DNA from: JACKHA01 sp041401985
Lineage (GTDB): Bacteria; Planctomycetota; Phycisphaerae; Phycisphaerales; UBA1924
DNA length: 64,000 nucleotides
NCBI GenBank assembly: GCA_041401985.1
Contig: JAWKTE010000001.1
Location: forward strand, 124,001 to 188,000
Reading direction: 5' to 3'
The notes below the pieces were generated by a model. That model ran no database searches and was not told the origin of the DNA. It saw only the letters and a program-made list of their open reading frames with translations. Of this stretch, positions 1 to 8,945 are shown piece by piece. Positions within the stretch are counted from its first letter, which is position 1. The number at the start of each line of letters is the position of its first letter. Position numbers and translations under genes: made by a program.

Positions 1-532
1 TCGACACCAGCCGCACCGTCTCGAGCAGTTTCCCCACCCCCTGCAGCGCCAGGAAGTGCGCCTGCATCGGGATCAGCACCTCGCCCGCCGCCGACAGCGC
101 GTTGATCGTCAGCAGCCCCAGCGACGGCGGGCAGTCCAGCAGCACCGTGTCGAACTCGCCCCGGAGATTCGCCAGCACCCGCGTCAGACGCTGCTGCTTG
201 TCGGGCAGCGAACCCAGTTCGCTCTCGGCCGCCGCCAGGTCCGTCTCGGCCGGCAGCACGAACAGGCCCTCCCGCAGCGTCGGGCGGACGATCCCCGGCA
301 CGCGGCTGTCCGGGGCCGCCAACAGGTCATAGATCGAACCCGGCCCCTCGCCCGCATCGACCCCCAGGTGCAGCGTCGCGTGGGCCTGGGGGTCCAGATC
401 GACGATCAGCACCCGCTGGCCGAGTTCGGCCAGGGCCGCCCCCAGGTTCACGGTGGTCGTGGTCTTGCCCACGCCGCCCTTCTGGTTCATCAGGGCGACG
501 ATGCGGACATCCTGTCCTTGCTTGGCTTCCAT
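1..532 (-). CDS. parA: ParA/Soj-type chromosome partitioning ATPase (partial, C-terminus beyond the window)
   Basis: Deviant Walker-A ATPase of the ParA/MinD family, which with ParB moves replication origins apart. The first 177 residues are visible and the frame stays open at base 1. The P-loop MNQKGGVGKTTTTVNLG lies at residues 15-31, the switch motif VLIVDLDPQAHAT follows near residue 42, and DTVLLDCPPSLGLLT near residue 130 is the Walker B region. The ATG at 532 is chosen because the P-loop sits at the usual distance from it; a TACACT hexamer lies 8 nt upstream and there is no Shine-Dalgarno sequence. parB is not visible and would be expected downstream, to the left of the window. The family is certain; chromosomal rather than plasmid origin is inferred from the housekeeping neighbours. 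Confidence 0.95.
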   Translation of the reverse strand, partial: MEAKQGQDVRIVALMNQKGGVGKTTTTVNLGAALAELGQRVLIVDLDPQAHATLHLGVDAGEGPGSIYDLLAAPDSRVPGIVRPTLREGLFVLPAETDLAAAESELGSLPDKQQRLTRVLANLRGEFDTVLLDCPPSLGLLTINALSAAGEVLIPMQAHFLALQGVGKLLETVRLVS

Positions 533-540
533 GCTGGGAG

Positions 541-546
541 AGTGTA
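541..546 (-). promoter_or_regulatory. -10 hexamer (TACACT) of parA
   Basis: TACACT lies 8 nt upstream of the parA ATG, with no ribosome-binding site between. The transcript would start at or within a base or two of the start codon. No -35 box is evident. Confidence 0.5.
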
Positions 547-630
547 TCGGCAGAATGTGCGGCTCCGTGCCAGCGGGGCGATCGCGACCCCACCGACTCC
601 TGGGGCGGCTGGCTCCCAGCCCGCCGCCTC

Positions 631-1254
631 TCATCCCCGCTCATTCCGCACGATCACATCCGCCACCCCCCGATACCCCGGCGCATATCTCGCAAACGTC
701 GGGTCCGCCACCGTCTCGAAGAACTCCTTGGCGTACTCGACCGTCCACCCCCGCTCGCCGGCCCGCTCACGCCGCTCGACCCGGGCCCACCGGGTCCCAG
801 CCGACGCCTCCACAAGCACACACAGATCCAGCACCCGCCGCACTCGCTCGTGCAGCGCGTGCAGCCCCTCGCACACGATGACCCCCGACGCCCGCACCTC
901 GCGGCGCCCCACCCGCCTGTGCTCCTTGAAACTCCATTCCGGCACCAGCGCGGCCTCGCCCCGGGCCAGGGCCGCCAGGTCGCTCGCCAGCCGCTCCAGA
1001 TCAGACGACTCGGGCAGGTCCCGCAGATGCTCCGGCGTCGCGTCGTAGTCCGGCAGGTAGTCGTCGGTCGTCACCACCAACCCGCCCGCCCGCTCCACCA
1101 GCGACCGCGCCAGGTGCGACTTGCCCGCCCCCGGCGGCCCCGCGACGCCGACGACAGCGTGCGGGCGATCCAGACGCGCGGCGAGAGCCCCGACGTGCCC
1201 GCGCAGATGCTCGATCGCCGCGTCGAAGTCGAGTTGGAGCGGCCGGCCCGGCAC
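631..1254 (-). CDS. Uridine kinase / phosphoribulokinase-family P-loop protein
   Basis: 207-residue nucleoside-kinase-like P-loop protein. Walker A is GPPGAGKS near residue 39, followed by VVTTDDYL, where uridine kinases and fructose-transport-system kinases carry the substrate-binding Asp pair; VIVCEGLHALH near residue 125 matches the VEG region of that superfamily. The start is GTG at 1254, with TACCGT 5 nt upstream and no Shine-Dalgarno sequence. It is encoded between parA and ggt on the same strand but with spacers of 98 and 54 nt, so co-transcription is not certain. The superfamily is clear, the substrate is not: uridine, pantothenate and a sugar all remain possible. Confidence 0.8.
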   Translation of the reverse strand: MPGRPLQLDFDAAIEHLRGHVGALAARLDRPHAVVGVAGPPGAGKSHLARSLVERAGGLVVTTDDYLPDYDATPEHLRDLPESSDLERLASDLAALARGEAALVPEWSFKEHRRVGRREVRASGVIVCEGLHALHERVRRVLDLCVLVEASAGTRWARVERRERAGERGWTVEYAKEFFETVADPTFARYAPGYRGVADVIVRNERG

Positions 1255-1259
1255 GCCAG

Positions 1260-1265
1260 ACGGTA
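1260..1265 (-). promoter_or_regulatory. -10 hexamer (TACCGT) of the P-loop kinase gene
   Basis: TACCGT lies 5 nt before the GTG start, in the same arrangement as at the other leaderless-looking starts in the window. Confidence 0.4.
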
Positions 1266-1308
1266 TCCCGTGCTGTCGCTGGCCCGAGCAGCGAGTCAGA
1301 GTCGCCCC

Positions 1309-3228
1309 TCAATCCCCCGCCGGCCGCCCGCCCTTTCTCGGATCGCTGGCCGCTTCCCAGAACCCGCGCTCGTCCCGCCGGATCAGTTGCACCACGCAAA
1401 GGTTCTCTCGCTCGTTGACCTCGTGTCCCATGTTCCGCATCACCTGGGCGAATGTCGCCCCCGTCCCACCCATCGGTGCGTGCATCATCGCCGGCTCCAC
1501 ATCGAGCCGGTTCGGCACCCACTGGTGGTGGTACCGCGGCGACGCAACCGCCTCCCGCGCCGACGCGCCGTCCATCGCCCGCAGCATCGCCAGCGTCGTG
1601 CCCGTGATGATCCGCGGCCCGCCCGACGCACCCGCCACGATCCGCACCCGCCCCTGCGTATCCAGCACGATCGTCGGCGTCATGCTCGACAGCGGGCGCT
1701 TGCCAGGCTCCGGCAGGTTCCGGGCCGACTGGCGCAGGCCGTACGCGTTCGGCTCGCCCAGGCGCGTCGTGAAGTCGTCCATCTGGTCGTTGAGCAGAAA
1801 CCCGTACTCCGGCACCGCCAGCAGACACCCGAACTCGGTGTTGATCGTCTCCGTGCACGCGACCGCGTTGCCCCAGCGATCGACCACAGACAGGTGGCTC
1901 GTGCCCGCGTCGCGGAGCAGTTCCACCCGGGCCTCGGGCGTCAGGTACTGCTCGGGCGGGCGCGTCGTGAACCGGGGCAAACTCGTCGCGCGGCTGTCCA
2001 GGTACGTCGACGACAGCAGCATCTCGACCGGCACATCGACGAACGCCGGGTCGCCGAGCCACGCGGCCCGGTCGGCGAACGCCAGTTTGAACGCTTCCAC
2101 CAGGATCTCGTCGCGGTCCAACTGGGCCCGTTCGTGCCCGCGCTCCCACGGCGTCCGCGAGTTCTCCTGATACATCTCGCCCCAGTAGGCCCGCATTCCC
2201 GCTTCCGCGAGCGCGATCGCCTCCGCGTACGTCCGCGACGCCCGCTCGAACCCCCGCTCGTACACCAGCAGCGCCTGCGCCATCGCCACCCCGCCCGACG
2301 ACGGCGGCGGCATCGTCACGAACCGAAACGCCTCGCCGCCCTCGTCCGGCCCCACTCCCAGTCCCGAGACCTCGAACCGCAGCGGCTCCATGTCCACCGC
2401 GCGATACCCCCGAAGATCCTCGATCGTCATGAGCCCGCCGTCGCGCTGCACCGCACGCACGATCGCCTCCGCGATCGGCCCCTCGTAGAACGCCGCGGCC
2501 CCACCGCGCGCGATCAGCCGCAGCGCCCCGCCCTGCTCGGGCACATGGATCAGATCGCCGACCTCCACCGTTCCGCCCAGCAGGTACCGCTCCCACAGGA
2601 ATCTGAATCGCTCGCGCCCGCCGGGGCGGCGCTCGATCTGCCCCGCAACAGTGCGGGCCGCGCTGACGTACGCCGCGTCGGCCTCGAAGCCGGCCTCGGC
2701 GATGCGAATCGCGGGCGCCATCACCGTCCCGAGCGGCAGCCGCCCGTACCGCTCGTGCGCGTGCAGCAGGCCGGCCACCGTGCCCGGCACGCCGGCCGCC
2801 GTTGCGCCAAAGCGGCTCGCGTCGTTGTCCCCCGCCGCGGCGCGTCGCTCGTAGAAGTCCGGCGTGATCGCCGCCGGTGCGGTCTCGCGGTAGTTGATCG
2901 CAAAGTCCCGACCCCCGGCGGAGTCGGCAAGGTGGACCACCATGAACCCGCCACCCCCGACCCCGCACGAGAAGGGACGCACGACCGACAGGGCGAACGA
3001 GGTCGCCACCGCCGCGTCCACCGCGTTCCCCCCGGCCCGCAGCACCTCGAGCCCGGCCTCCGACGCCAGGTGGTGGTCCGCCGCGACCGCGTGTTCCCGA
3101 TACGTCGCGCCAAAGTCGGGCGCGACGCCGCGGATCGGGCGCTCGCCCGACGCGGCACACCCCGCCCCGGCGAGCGCGAACAAGGACACCCCGACGATTC
3201 CGAGCACGCGGCACAGGTTCGATCGCAT
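1309..3228 (-). CDS. ggt: Gamma-glutamyltransferase (glutathione hydrolase)
   Basis: Periplasmic or surface N-terminal nucleophile hydrolase that removes the gamma-glutamyl group of glutathione and related peptides; 639 residues, slightly longer than the roughly 580 of E. coli. The N-terminus is a lipoprotein-type signal ending LAGAGC. HLASEAGLEVLRAGGNAVDA and GVGGGGFMV are hallmarks of the large subunit. The self-processing nucleophile is the Thr of GTSHLSVVD near residue 440, which starts the small subunit. A reading frame opens 6 codons earlier, but the ATG at 3228 is preferred because TATCGT lies exactly 6 nt upstream and the signal peptide starts there. The family is certain; lipid anchoring is inferred from the lipobox. 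Confidence 0.95.
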   Translation of the reverse strand: MRSNLCRVLGIVGVSLFALAGAGCAASGERPIRGVAPDFGATYREHAVAADHHLASEAGLEVLRAGGNAVDAAVATSFALSVVRPFSCGVGGGGFMVVHLADSAGGRDFAINYRETAPAAITPDFYERRAAAGDNDASRFGATAAGVPGTVAGLLHAHERYGRLPLGTVMAPAIRIAEAGFEADAAYVSAARTVAGQIERRPGGRERFRFLWERYLLGGTVEVGDLIHVPEQGGALRLIARGGAAAFYEGPIAEAIVRAVQRDGGLMTIEDLRGYRAVDMEPLRFEVSGLGVGPDEGGEAFRFVTMPPPSSGGVAMAQALLVYERGFERASRTYAEAIALAEAGMRAYWGEMYQENSRTPWERGHERAQLDRDEILVEAFKLAFADRAAWLGDPAFVDVPVEMLLSSTYLDSRATSLPRFTTRPPEQYLTPEARVELLRDAGTSHLSVVDRWGNAVACTETINTEFGCLLAVPEYGFLLNDQMDDFTTRLGEPNAYGLRQSARNLPEPGKRPLSSMTPTIVLDTQGRVRIVAGASGGPRIITGTTLAMLRAMDGASAREAVASPRYHHQWVPNRLDVEPAMMHAPMGGTGATFAQVMRNMGHEVNERENLCVVQLIRRDERGFWEAASDPRKGGRPAGD

Positions 3229-3234
3229 CAACCC

Positions 3235-3240
3235 ACGATA
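3235..3240 (-). promoter_or_regulatory. -10 hexamer (TATCGT) of ggt
   Basis: TATCGT, then exactly 6 nt, then ATG at 3228; no Shine-Dalgarno sequence. This spacing decides the start codon against the longer frame. Confidence 0.5.
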
Positions 3241-3265
3241 CCGCACGGCACGCCCGTCGCGCCGT

Positions 3266-4687
3266 TCAGCCCGCCGTGCGAGGCGATCTCGCCCCCATCG
3301 CGCACAACGCCACCAGCGCCCACAGCAGCATCGACGTCTGGCTGTTGAGGTGCACCGAGTCGAACACCCCGGCCATCAGCAGGCCGACGAGCGCCCACGC
3401 CGGAGCCGTCGCGTAGGCCGCGCCAAACCCGACTCGTGACGCGCTGTCCGCGTCGGTCGCTCCGCCCCAACCCACGCGAAACGCCAGCACGATCAGCACC
3501 ACCCACACCACCCCACCGACCACTCCCGTCGCCGCCAGCACCTGCGCCCACATCCCATGCGCGTGCGGCAGCAGCAACCCCGGATCAATCCCCCGCCCCT
3601 CCACATCCCGCGTCGCGAACGGCACCAGCCCGCCCTCGCCCACGCCGCGGATCGGATGGGCCGACACCGCCCGCCACGACTCCTGCCACATTAGCAGCCG
3701 CCGCCCCGTGTCCGACGCGAAGTCGCCCTCATCCAGCACCCGGCGCACCTCGCCCACCGCCCGCTCGCCGCGCTCGAGCACCGTCGGCCCGGCCACCACA
3801 GCCCCAAGCCCCGCCCCCACGACCGCGATCACCACCGGCACCCACACCCGCCGCCACCCGCCGCGCCGGATCGCCCCCAACACCGCCGCCAGCACGCCAA
3901 GCCCCACCAGCCCCGCCGCCGCGATCCACGCCCCGCGCGTCCCTGTCGCCACCACCCCCGCCAGCGCGGCGAGCACACCCACACCGCCCACAACCCGCCA
4001 CCGTCCTCGCCCCCACAGCACCGCCGGCAGGTGCAGCCCCAACGCCGCCGTCGCCAGCGATCCGCCCACCACCGGGTCCCACCACCCGGAGTTCCGGTCC
4101 GGCAATCGCGGCCAGCGCAGCCACGCCACATCCCCCCACACCCCGATCGCGTGCCCCACCTGCGTCAGATGCCCCAACCCGAACCCGATCGCCAACGCCG
4201 CGATCAGCCACGCCCGATGGTCCCGCACCACCCACAGCGCCGGGATCAGCAGCGCGTGCCGAATCGCGGCCCACTCGTCGAACCCCTGGGCCCGGTCGGG
4301 CGACCAGGCGAGGCTCAGCCCGGACCAGGCCGCGATCCCGATCGCCGCGATCCCGATCGGCGTGAGCGTCGCGACCGCGAACTCCGGCCACGCCGGCTTC
4401 CGCCTCACCAGCCCGGCGGCGACCGGGAACCAGACCAGGAACTCGGCCGCCCCGTCGTACGCGAGCAGCCCGATAAGCCCGATAACCGCGAACCACAGGT
4501 GCGGCCAATACCCCCGGTTGTCGCGCCGGTTCCGGTCGTAGGCCCGAGCCGCGAACGAGGCCGGGAGGAGCGTGGCGCCGCCGATCCAGCCGCGGCCGGC
4601 TGCCGGCCCGTTGGGCGAGTCCGGCGAGTCCGGCGGGTGGGCTGGCCCCCGGTGTTCGTCTGGATTATGAACGGTCTTTATACTCAT
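3266..4687 (-). CDS. O-antigen ligase family membrane protein
   Basis: 473-residue polytopic inner-membrane protein. After a hydrophilic Pro-rich N-terminus of about 60 residues it has roughly ten hydrophobic helices. The large exported loop typical of the Wzy_C/WaaL family lies near residues 300-380 and includes GRRLLMWQESWRAVSAHPIRGVGEGG; the R.xxW plus PIxGxGxG signature and the later LPHAHGMWAQVLAATG (HN/HA motif) are diagnostic. Such proteins join or polymerise undecaprenyl-linked glycans in the periplasm. No other polysaccharide genes are adjacent, so ligase, polymerase and protein-glycosylation roles cannot be separated. ATG at 4687 is the first in-frame ATG, with a weak GGGAA 4 nt upstream. 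Confidence 0.85.
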   Translation of the reverse strand: MSIKTVHNPDEHRGPAHPPDSPDSPNGPAAGRGWIGGATLLPASFAARAYDRNRRDNRGYWPHLWFAVIGLIGLLAYDGAAEFLVWFPVAAGLVRRKPAWPEFAVATLTPIGIAAIGIAAWSGLSLAWSPDRAQGFDEWAAIRHALLIPALWVVRDHRAWLIAALAIGFGLGHLTQVGHAIGVWGDVAWLRWPRLPDRNSGWWDPVVGGSLATAALGLHLPAVLWGRGRWRVVGGVGVLAALAGVVATGTRGAWIAAAGLVGLGVLAAVLGAIRRGGWRRVWVPVVIAVVGAGLGAVVAGPTVLERGERAVGEVRRVLDEGDFASDTGRRLLMWQESWRAVSAHPIRGVGEGGLVPFATRDVEGRGIDPGLLLPHAHGMWAQVLAATGVVGGVVWVVLIVLAFRVGWGGATDADSASRVGFGAAYATAPAWALVGLLMAGVFDSVHLNSQTSMLLWALVALCAMGARSPRTAG

Positions 4688-5008
4688 TATGTTCCCATTA
4701 CGGGCCGGACTGTCTCGCGTCGGTCACCCCGCCGAGCCGCACGCAACCGACGCCCGCCGCGGGCCAACAACCTGTCGCGGAGCGCGGGCCAAATGCCCGT
4801 GTTCGCGGAACAACCGGGGGTCGGCCCGCGTCTGATACTGGGCGGGCGCTGGTCCCGCAACGATCCGCCCGCATCGCACGAATGGGCTTCTGTTCCGAGC
4901 CCGACGCAGGACTCCCGACCGACAGTCGATACGCTATCCGGATCCGAACGACCAGGACGCCCCCACTTCCTCCCTGGGGAGAGGGGGCACGCCCGAAAGG
5001 GACTCGAC
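4688..5008. other. Divergent intergenic region
   Basis: 321 bp between the O-antigen-ligase-like gene (leftward) and the Gln/Met-rich gene (rightward). A GAAAGG Shine-Dalgarno sequence at 4995-5000 serves the rightward gene. No convincing RNA gene, hairpin or repeat is seen. Confidence 0.5.
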
Positions 5009-6880
5009 ATGAACGACATCCGCCGAGCGCTCGGACAGGCCGCGTGGCGACTCAATCTGCTCGCCCTTATGCGCCACCTGGCGATCGCCGCGACCGCGGT
5101 GCTGGTCATCCTCATCGGCGCCCGTCTGGCCCAGCGGATGTTCGCGCTGGAGATGGCGTGGAACGTCTGGTTCATTGGCGCGCCGATCGCCGCCGTCGTC
5201 GGCGCGATCGCGTGGACCATCATCACCCGCCCGCGTCCGGCCCGCGTGGCCCGCACGCTCGATGAGCGTGCCGACCTGCGCGAATCGATCTCGACGGCCC
5301 TGATCGTCGAAGGCCGCGACGACCCGTGGAGCACGCTGGTCATGGACACCGCGCGCGAGCGGGCCAAGGGTGTCAACGTCGGCCAGGCGATCCCAATCGA
5401 GGCGCCGCGCTACTGGCCCGTGCCGTTGTGCACCGCCATGGCCCTGCTGATCGTCTGGATCGCCGTGCCCAATATGGACCTGCTCGGGCTTCTCGAGAAG
5501 CGTGAGGTCGCGGCCAACCGCCAGCAGGAGATCATCCAGGCCCACGCCGAGGCCGAGCAGGCCGAGCAGCGCGTCCGCGAGGCCATGGCCCGCGCCGGGC
5601 TCCGCCCCACCGAAGAGCGCGGCGAGAACGACCCCCGCCTGCCCGAAGCCAATGAGCGCACCCCCGAAGAGGTCCGGCGCGAGTCCGTCCGCAGCCTGAC
5701 CAACATGGTCGACCAGATCCGCGAGATGCAGTCCGGCGAGCGGGCCCAGCAACTCGAGAACCTCCAGCAGCAGATGCGCCAACTCCGCCAGCCGGGCCCC
5801 GGCCCGCTCAACGAGTTCACGCGCGAACTGGCCCGCGGCAACTTCGAGGAGGCCCAGCGCCAGCTCGAGGAGATGATGCGTGAACTGGCCGCGGGCGAGA
5901 TGTCGCCCGAGCAGCGTGAGCAACTCGAGCAGCAGATGCGGAACCTTGCGCAGCAACTCCAGGAGAACGCCCAGAACCAGGCCCGCCTTGAGCAGGCGAT
6001 GCGCAACGCCGGCATGACCGCCGAGCAGGCACGCCAGATGGCCCAGCAGATGCAGCAGATGTCGCCGCAGCAGATGCAGCAGGCGATCCAGCAGGCCGCC
6101 CAGCAGATGCAGCAGCAGACCGGCCAGCAGATGAGCCAGCAGCAGCAGCAGCAACTCCAGCAGATGGCCCAGGCCATGCAGCAGGCCTGCCAGCAGTGCC
6201 AGAACATGGGCCAGTCGATGCAGCAGATGGCCCAGGCCATGCAGGGCCAGCAAGGCCAGCAGCAGGGCGAGCCGGGCATGGGCGAGGGCGGCATGCAGGC
6301 CATGCAGCAGATGCTCGACCAGATGAGCCAGATGCAGCAGATGGCCGGCGAGATGAACAACCTCGACTCGGCCATGAACGAGGCCATGGCCCAGCTCGCC
6401 GCCATGGGCGCCGGGCAGTGCCAGGGCGGCGAGGGCGACAAGGACAAGGACCGCCTCGCGTCCCTCTGGGACCAGGAGTCCTCCAACTGGAGCGAGGGCG
6501 AGACCCAGGGCCGCAACGGCTCGGGCGTCGGCGGCGGCCCGGGCCAGGGCGACGGCGGGCGCGGGCCTTCGGGCGGCGAGGACGGCTCGCTCGAGCGCCA
6601 CCGCTCCAACGTCCGCAACTCCGGGCAGGGGCCGATCATCGCATCGTCGCTGGTCGATGGCATCGGCATCCGCGGAGACTCGGTCGCGGAGTTCCAGGCC
6701 GTCGCCGAAACCGCGAGCAACGCCGCTGCCGAGGCCCTCGAGACCCGCCAGGTCCCGCGCGAGTACCGGCGCTCCGTGCAGGCCTACTTCGGACGACTGG
6801 CCGAGGAAGCCGCGCGTCAGAACCAGCAGCCCCCGCAGGAGCCGGCCCAGGACGCCCCCGACGCCAATCGCGGCGGGTGA
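5009..6880 (+). CDS. Gln/Met-rich coiled-coil membrane protein, DUF4175-like
   Basis: 623-residue protein of unknown function. Three hydrophobic segments lie at about residues 20-42, 50-73 and 133-156. A charged, heptad-like coiled coil covers about 165-330. Residues about 330-480 are a Gln/Met low-complexity tract built on QQMQQ, encoded by near-continuous CAG codons, followed by a Gly/Ser-rich linker with a run of acidic and Lys residues. The C-terminal 90 residues are ordinary and contain VPREYRRSVQAYFGRL, a motif seen beside BatA/aerotolerance-type membrane proteins in planctomycetes. The frame is open for 1 kb upstream, but ATG 5009 follows GAAAGG and begins the first plausible membrane domain. 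It may belong to the DUF4175-type family; no reaction can be assigned. Confidence 0.8.
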   Translation: MNDIRRALGQAAWRLNLLALMRHLAIAATAVLVILIGARLAQRMFALEMAWNVWFIGAPIAAVVGAIAWTIITRPRPARVARTLDERADLRESISTALIVEGRDDPWSTLVMDTARERAKGVNVGQAIPIEAPRYWPVPLCTAMALLIVWIAVPNMDLLGLLEKREVAANRQQEIIQAHAEAEQAEQRVREAMARAGLRPTEERGENDPRLPEANERTPEEVRRESVRSLTNMVDQIREMQSGERAQQLENLQQQMRQLRQPGPGPLNEFTRELARGNFEEAQRQLEEMMRELAAGEMSPEQREQLEQQMRNLAQQLQENAQNQARLEQAMRNAGMTAEQARQMAQQMQQMSPQQMQQAIQQAAQQMQQQTGQQMSQQQQQQLQQMAQAMQQACQQCQNMGQSMQQMAQAMQGQQGQQQGEPGMGEGGMQAMQQMLDQMSQMQQMAGEMNNLDSAMNEAMAQLAAMGAGQCQGGEGDKDKDRLASLWDQESSNWSEGETQGRNGSGVGGGPGQGDGGRGPSGGEDGSLERHRSNVRNSGQGPIIASSLVDGIGIRGDSVAEFQAVAETASNAAAEALETRQVPREYRRSVQAYFGRLAEEAARQNQQPPQEPAQDAPDANRGG

Positions 6881-6986
6881 GCGCGCCCGACGAACACACG
6901 GGCGCAGAGCCCGACGCGCCAGCGTCGGGTCACGATGAACGCCGGCGCTCCAAACCGCTTCGACCCGTTTCCTGTTGATCGGACCC

Positions 6987-8155
6987 ATGCCCGCATCCAC
7001 GATCCACGACCGCGACGCTTGCGCGTCGGGCTCTGCGCCCGTCGGCATCTCGCGCCGCGACGCGATTCGTCTCGCCGCTGGTAGTGCCGCCGCACTCGCC
7101 CTCGGCGCCTGCTCGCGCCGCGACGACTTGCCGCGTGTCGTGCTCTACTCCAGCGTCGACGACGTCTACCTCCGCGAGATCGCCGCGGCCTACGAGCGCG
7201 ACTCGGGCGTGCGCGTCGATCTCGTGGGCGACACCGAGGCGACCAAGAGCACGGGGCTGGCCGAGCGCGTCATCGCCGAGCGCGCCCGCCCCCGCGCCGA
7301 CGTGTGGTGGTCCAGCGAACCCTTCTTCACGATCCGCCTCGCCAGCGAGGGCCTGCTCGAACCGGGCGCGGCCCGGGCCGCCCTGGGCGACGACGTGGCG
7401 GCCCGATGGCCCGACGGCATGATGAGCGCCGACGGCTCGTGGGTCGGATTCGCGGCCCGGGCCCGCGTGATCGTGTACCGCGCATCGCGCTTCGGCGACG
7501 GACCGGACCAGATCGGGCGCGTGCCGCGCAACCTCGGCGAATTGACCGACCCGGCGTATCGCGGTCGCGTCGCGATGGCGCGTCCGGAGTTCGGCACGAC
7601 GCGCGGGCACCTGGCCGCGTTGATCGAGTCGGAGGGCGCGGCAGCGGTCGAGGCGTGGCTGGGCGCGATGAAGGCCAACGCCCTGCGCGTGTACCCCGGC
7701 AACTCGTCGGTCGTGCGGGCCGTCGCACAGGGCGAGGCCGACCTGGGCCTGACCGACACCGACGACGTCTGGGCCGGGCAGCGGAACGGATGGGATGTGG
7801 AGGCGGCGTTCGAGGAGGCCGAAGTGCCGCGATTGTCATCGGGCCTCACGCCCGGACCGGGTTCGGACACCGGACCTCCTCGCGAGGCCCGCTCGTGCTG
7901 CCCAACACCGCCGGCCTTGTCCGCGGCGGGCCGCACCCGGACCAGGGGCGACGCCTGCTCGCCTGGATCCTCGGCGGGCACGCCGAGCGCCTGCTCGCGG
8001 CCAGCGAGTCGCGGAACTACCCGGTGCACCCGGATGCGACGGACGCCAGCGTCGAGCCGCCGCTGCCGGCGGGCGCCTGGCGTCCCGACCTCGAGGCCGT
8101 CGCCGACCATCTTGACGAGGCAGCGGCGCTGGCGGCGCGCGTGATCGATGGATGA
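6987..8155 (+). pseudogene. Iron(III)-type ABC transporter solute-binding protein, one apparent frameshift
   Basis: Periplasmic binding protein of the FbpA/FutA class. The N-terminus has a twin-arginine-like SRRDAIRLAAG followed by lipobox LGAC, so the product is a Tat- or Sec-exported lipoprotein. VVLYSSVDDVYLREIAAAYE and ADVWWSSEPFF are family motifs. The reading frame from the ATG is coherent to about 7860. The family C-terminus (GPLVLPNTAGLVRGGPHP and SESRNYPVHP) continues in the -1 frame to the stop at 8155, which implies one base lost near 7865-7885. Joined, the protein is about 388 residues, normal for the family. ATG 6987 is preferred over the upstream TTG because the Tat motif is then at a usual distance. 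No permease or ATPase gene follows. A sequencing error and a true lesion are both possible. Confidence 0.8.
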
Positions 8156-8462
8156 GCGGTGGGCGCACGGCGCGGTAAGGCGGACGGGGTGAGAGTCGAA
8201 TCACGGCCGCGTGTCGGTAGAGCCGGCGCACGGTGCGGGTCCGGATGGGTTGGGCGTGGGGCATGTCCACATATGAGCGTGCGGACGGGTTTGGGCGAGC
8301 GCCGGTGCGTTACGATTTGTGGAGGGGTGGGAATGTGGCTGGGATTGCAGGGGTGGACTTGGCTTGTAACGCGCACGCACAACGGCGCATGAGCCGATGC
8401 ATGCGCGAGCACCCCCGATGCCGAGCGTCACACTCGACGAGCGCGCAACCGCGAGAACCTGG
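8156..8462. other. Convergent intergenic region without a recognisable gene
   Basis: 307 bp between the 3' ends of the solute-binding protein gene and the leftward orphan gene. Base composition drops relative to the rest of the window. No strong hairpin or RNA gene is seen. Confidence 0.4.
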
Positions 8463-8942
8463 TCACTTGCCATCGTCGTGGGCCAGGAGCTCACGAGCCG
8501 CGTAGGTCGCTCCATCGCCCCGTACACTGACCGACTTCCAAAAGCCTCGGCGAGCGACGCTCAGGGTCACCAACGCTGACACATCCACATAGACTTGGTC
8601 TAGTAAGATCAGGTCCGTCAGGTCAACCCTCCGACACACTTCCGTCGTCGAGTGCACGAGCTCACTCCAACGCGACTTGTTGATCCATGTGACGTACTCG
8701 GGTGACACCCTAAAGAACCAGGCGATCATGGGCGTTCCGGGAAACACATGCCATTCCGAGCGTGCCACTTTCTCACACCACAGCATCTGCTTCGTTCCGA
8801 CTCGGGCAGAGAGGCGAGAGTACAGAACTCGAATCGTCTCAAAGTCCCTGTAATAGGAACTCCGGGCCCAATCCAAGTCGTCGTCGAGAAGCGAGTACTC
8901 GCTTGCATGCCAAGACACCAGGTCGAGCGGCCGGCAGTCCAT
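8463..8942 (-). CDS. Hypothetical protein, lower-G+C orphan
   Basis: 159-residue protein that I do not recognise. It has no signal peptide or membrane segment and is rich in Trp, Val, Ser and Asp. Its codons are clearly less G/C-saturated at third positions than those of any neighbour, although the frame is open and shows no internal stops. It begins 3 nt after the stop codon of the oligopeptide ABC ATPase on the same strand, so it could be read from that transcript. Unusual composition, lack of recognisable family and position at the end of a transcription unit suggest recent acquisition. The sequence gives no basis for a function. A chance open frame is less likely because the opposite strand is equally unremarkable. 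Confidence 0.55.
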   Translation of the reverse strand: MDCRPLDLVSWHASEYSLLDDDLDWARSSYYRDFETIRVLYSRLSARVGTKQMLWCEKVARSEWHVFPGTPMIAWFFRVSPEYVTWINKSRWSELVHSTTEVCRRVDLTDLILLDQVYVDVSALVTLSVARRGFWKSVSVRGDGATYAARELLAHDDGK

Positions 8943-8945
8943 GGC

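Noticed and set aside
1121..2170. Plus-strand frames inside ggt
   Set aside because: Antisense shadows; the ggt motifs are continuous on the minus strand.
4031..5008. 978-base in-frame extension upstream of the Gln/Met-rich gene
   Set aside because: It runs antisense through the O-antigen-ligase-like gene and has no domain; ATG 5009 follows a ribosome-binding site and starts the membrane domain.
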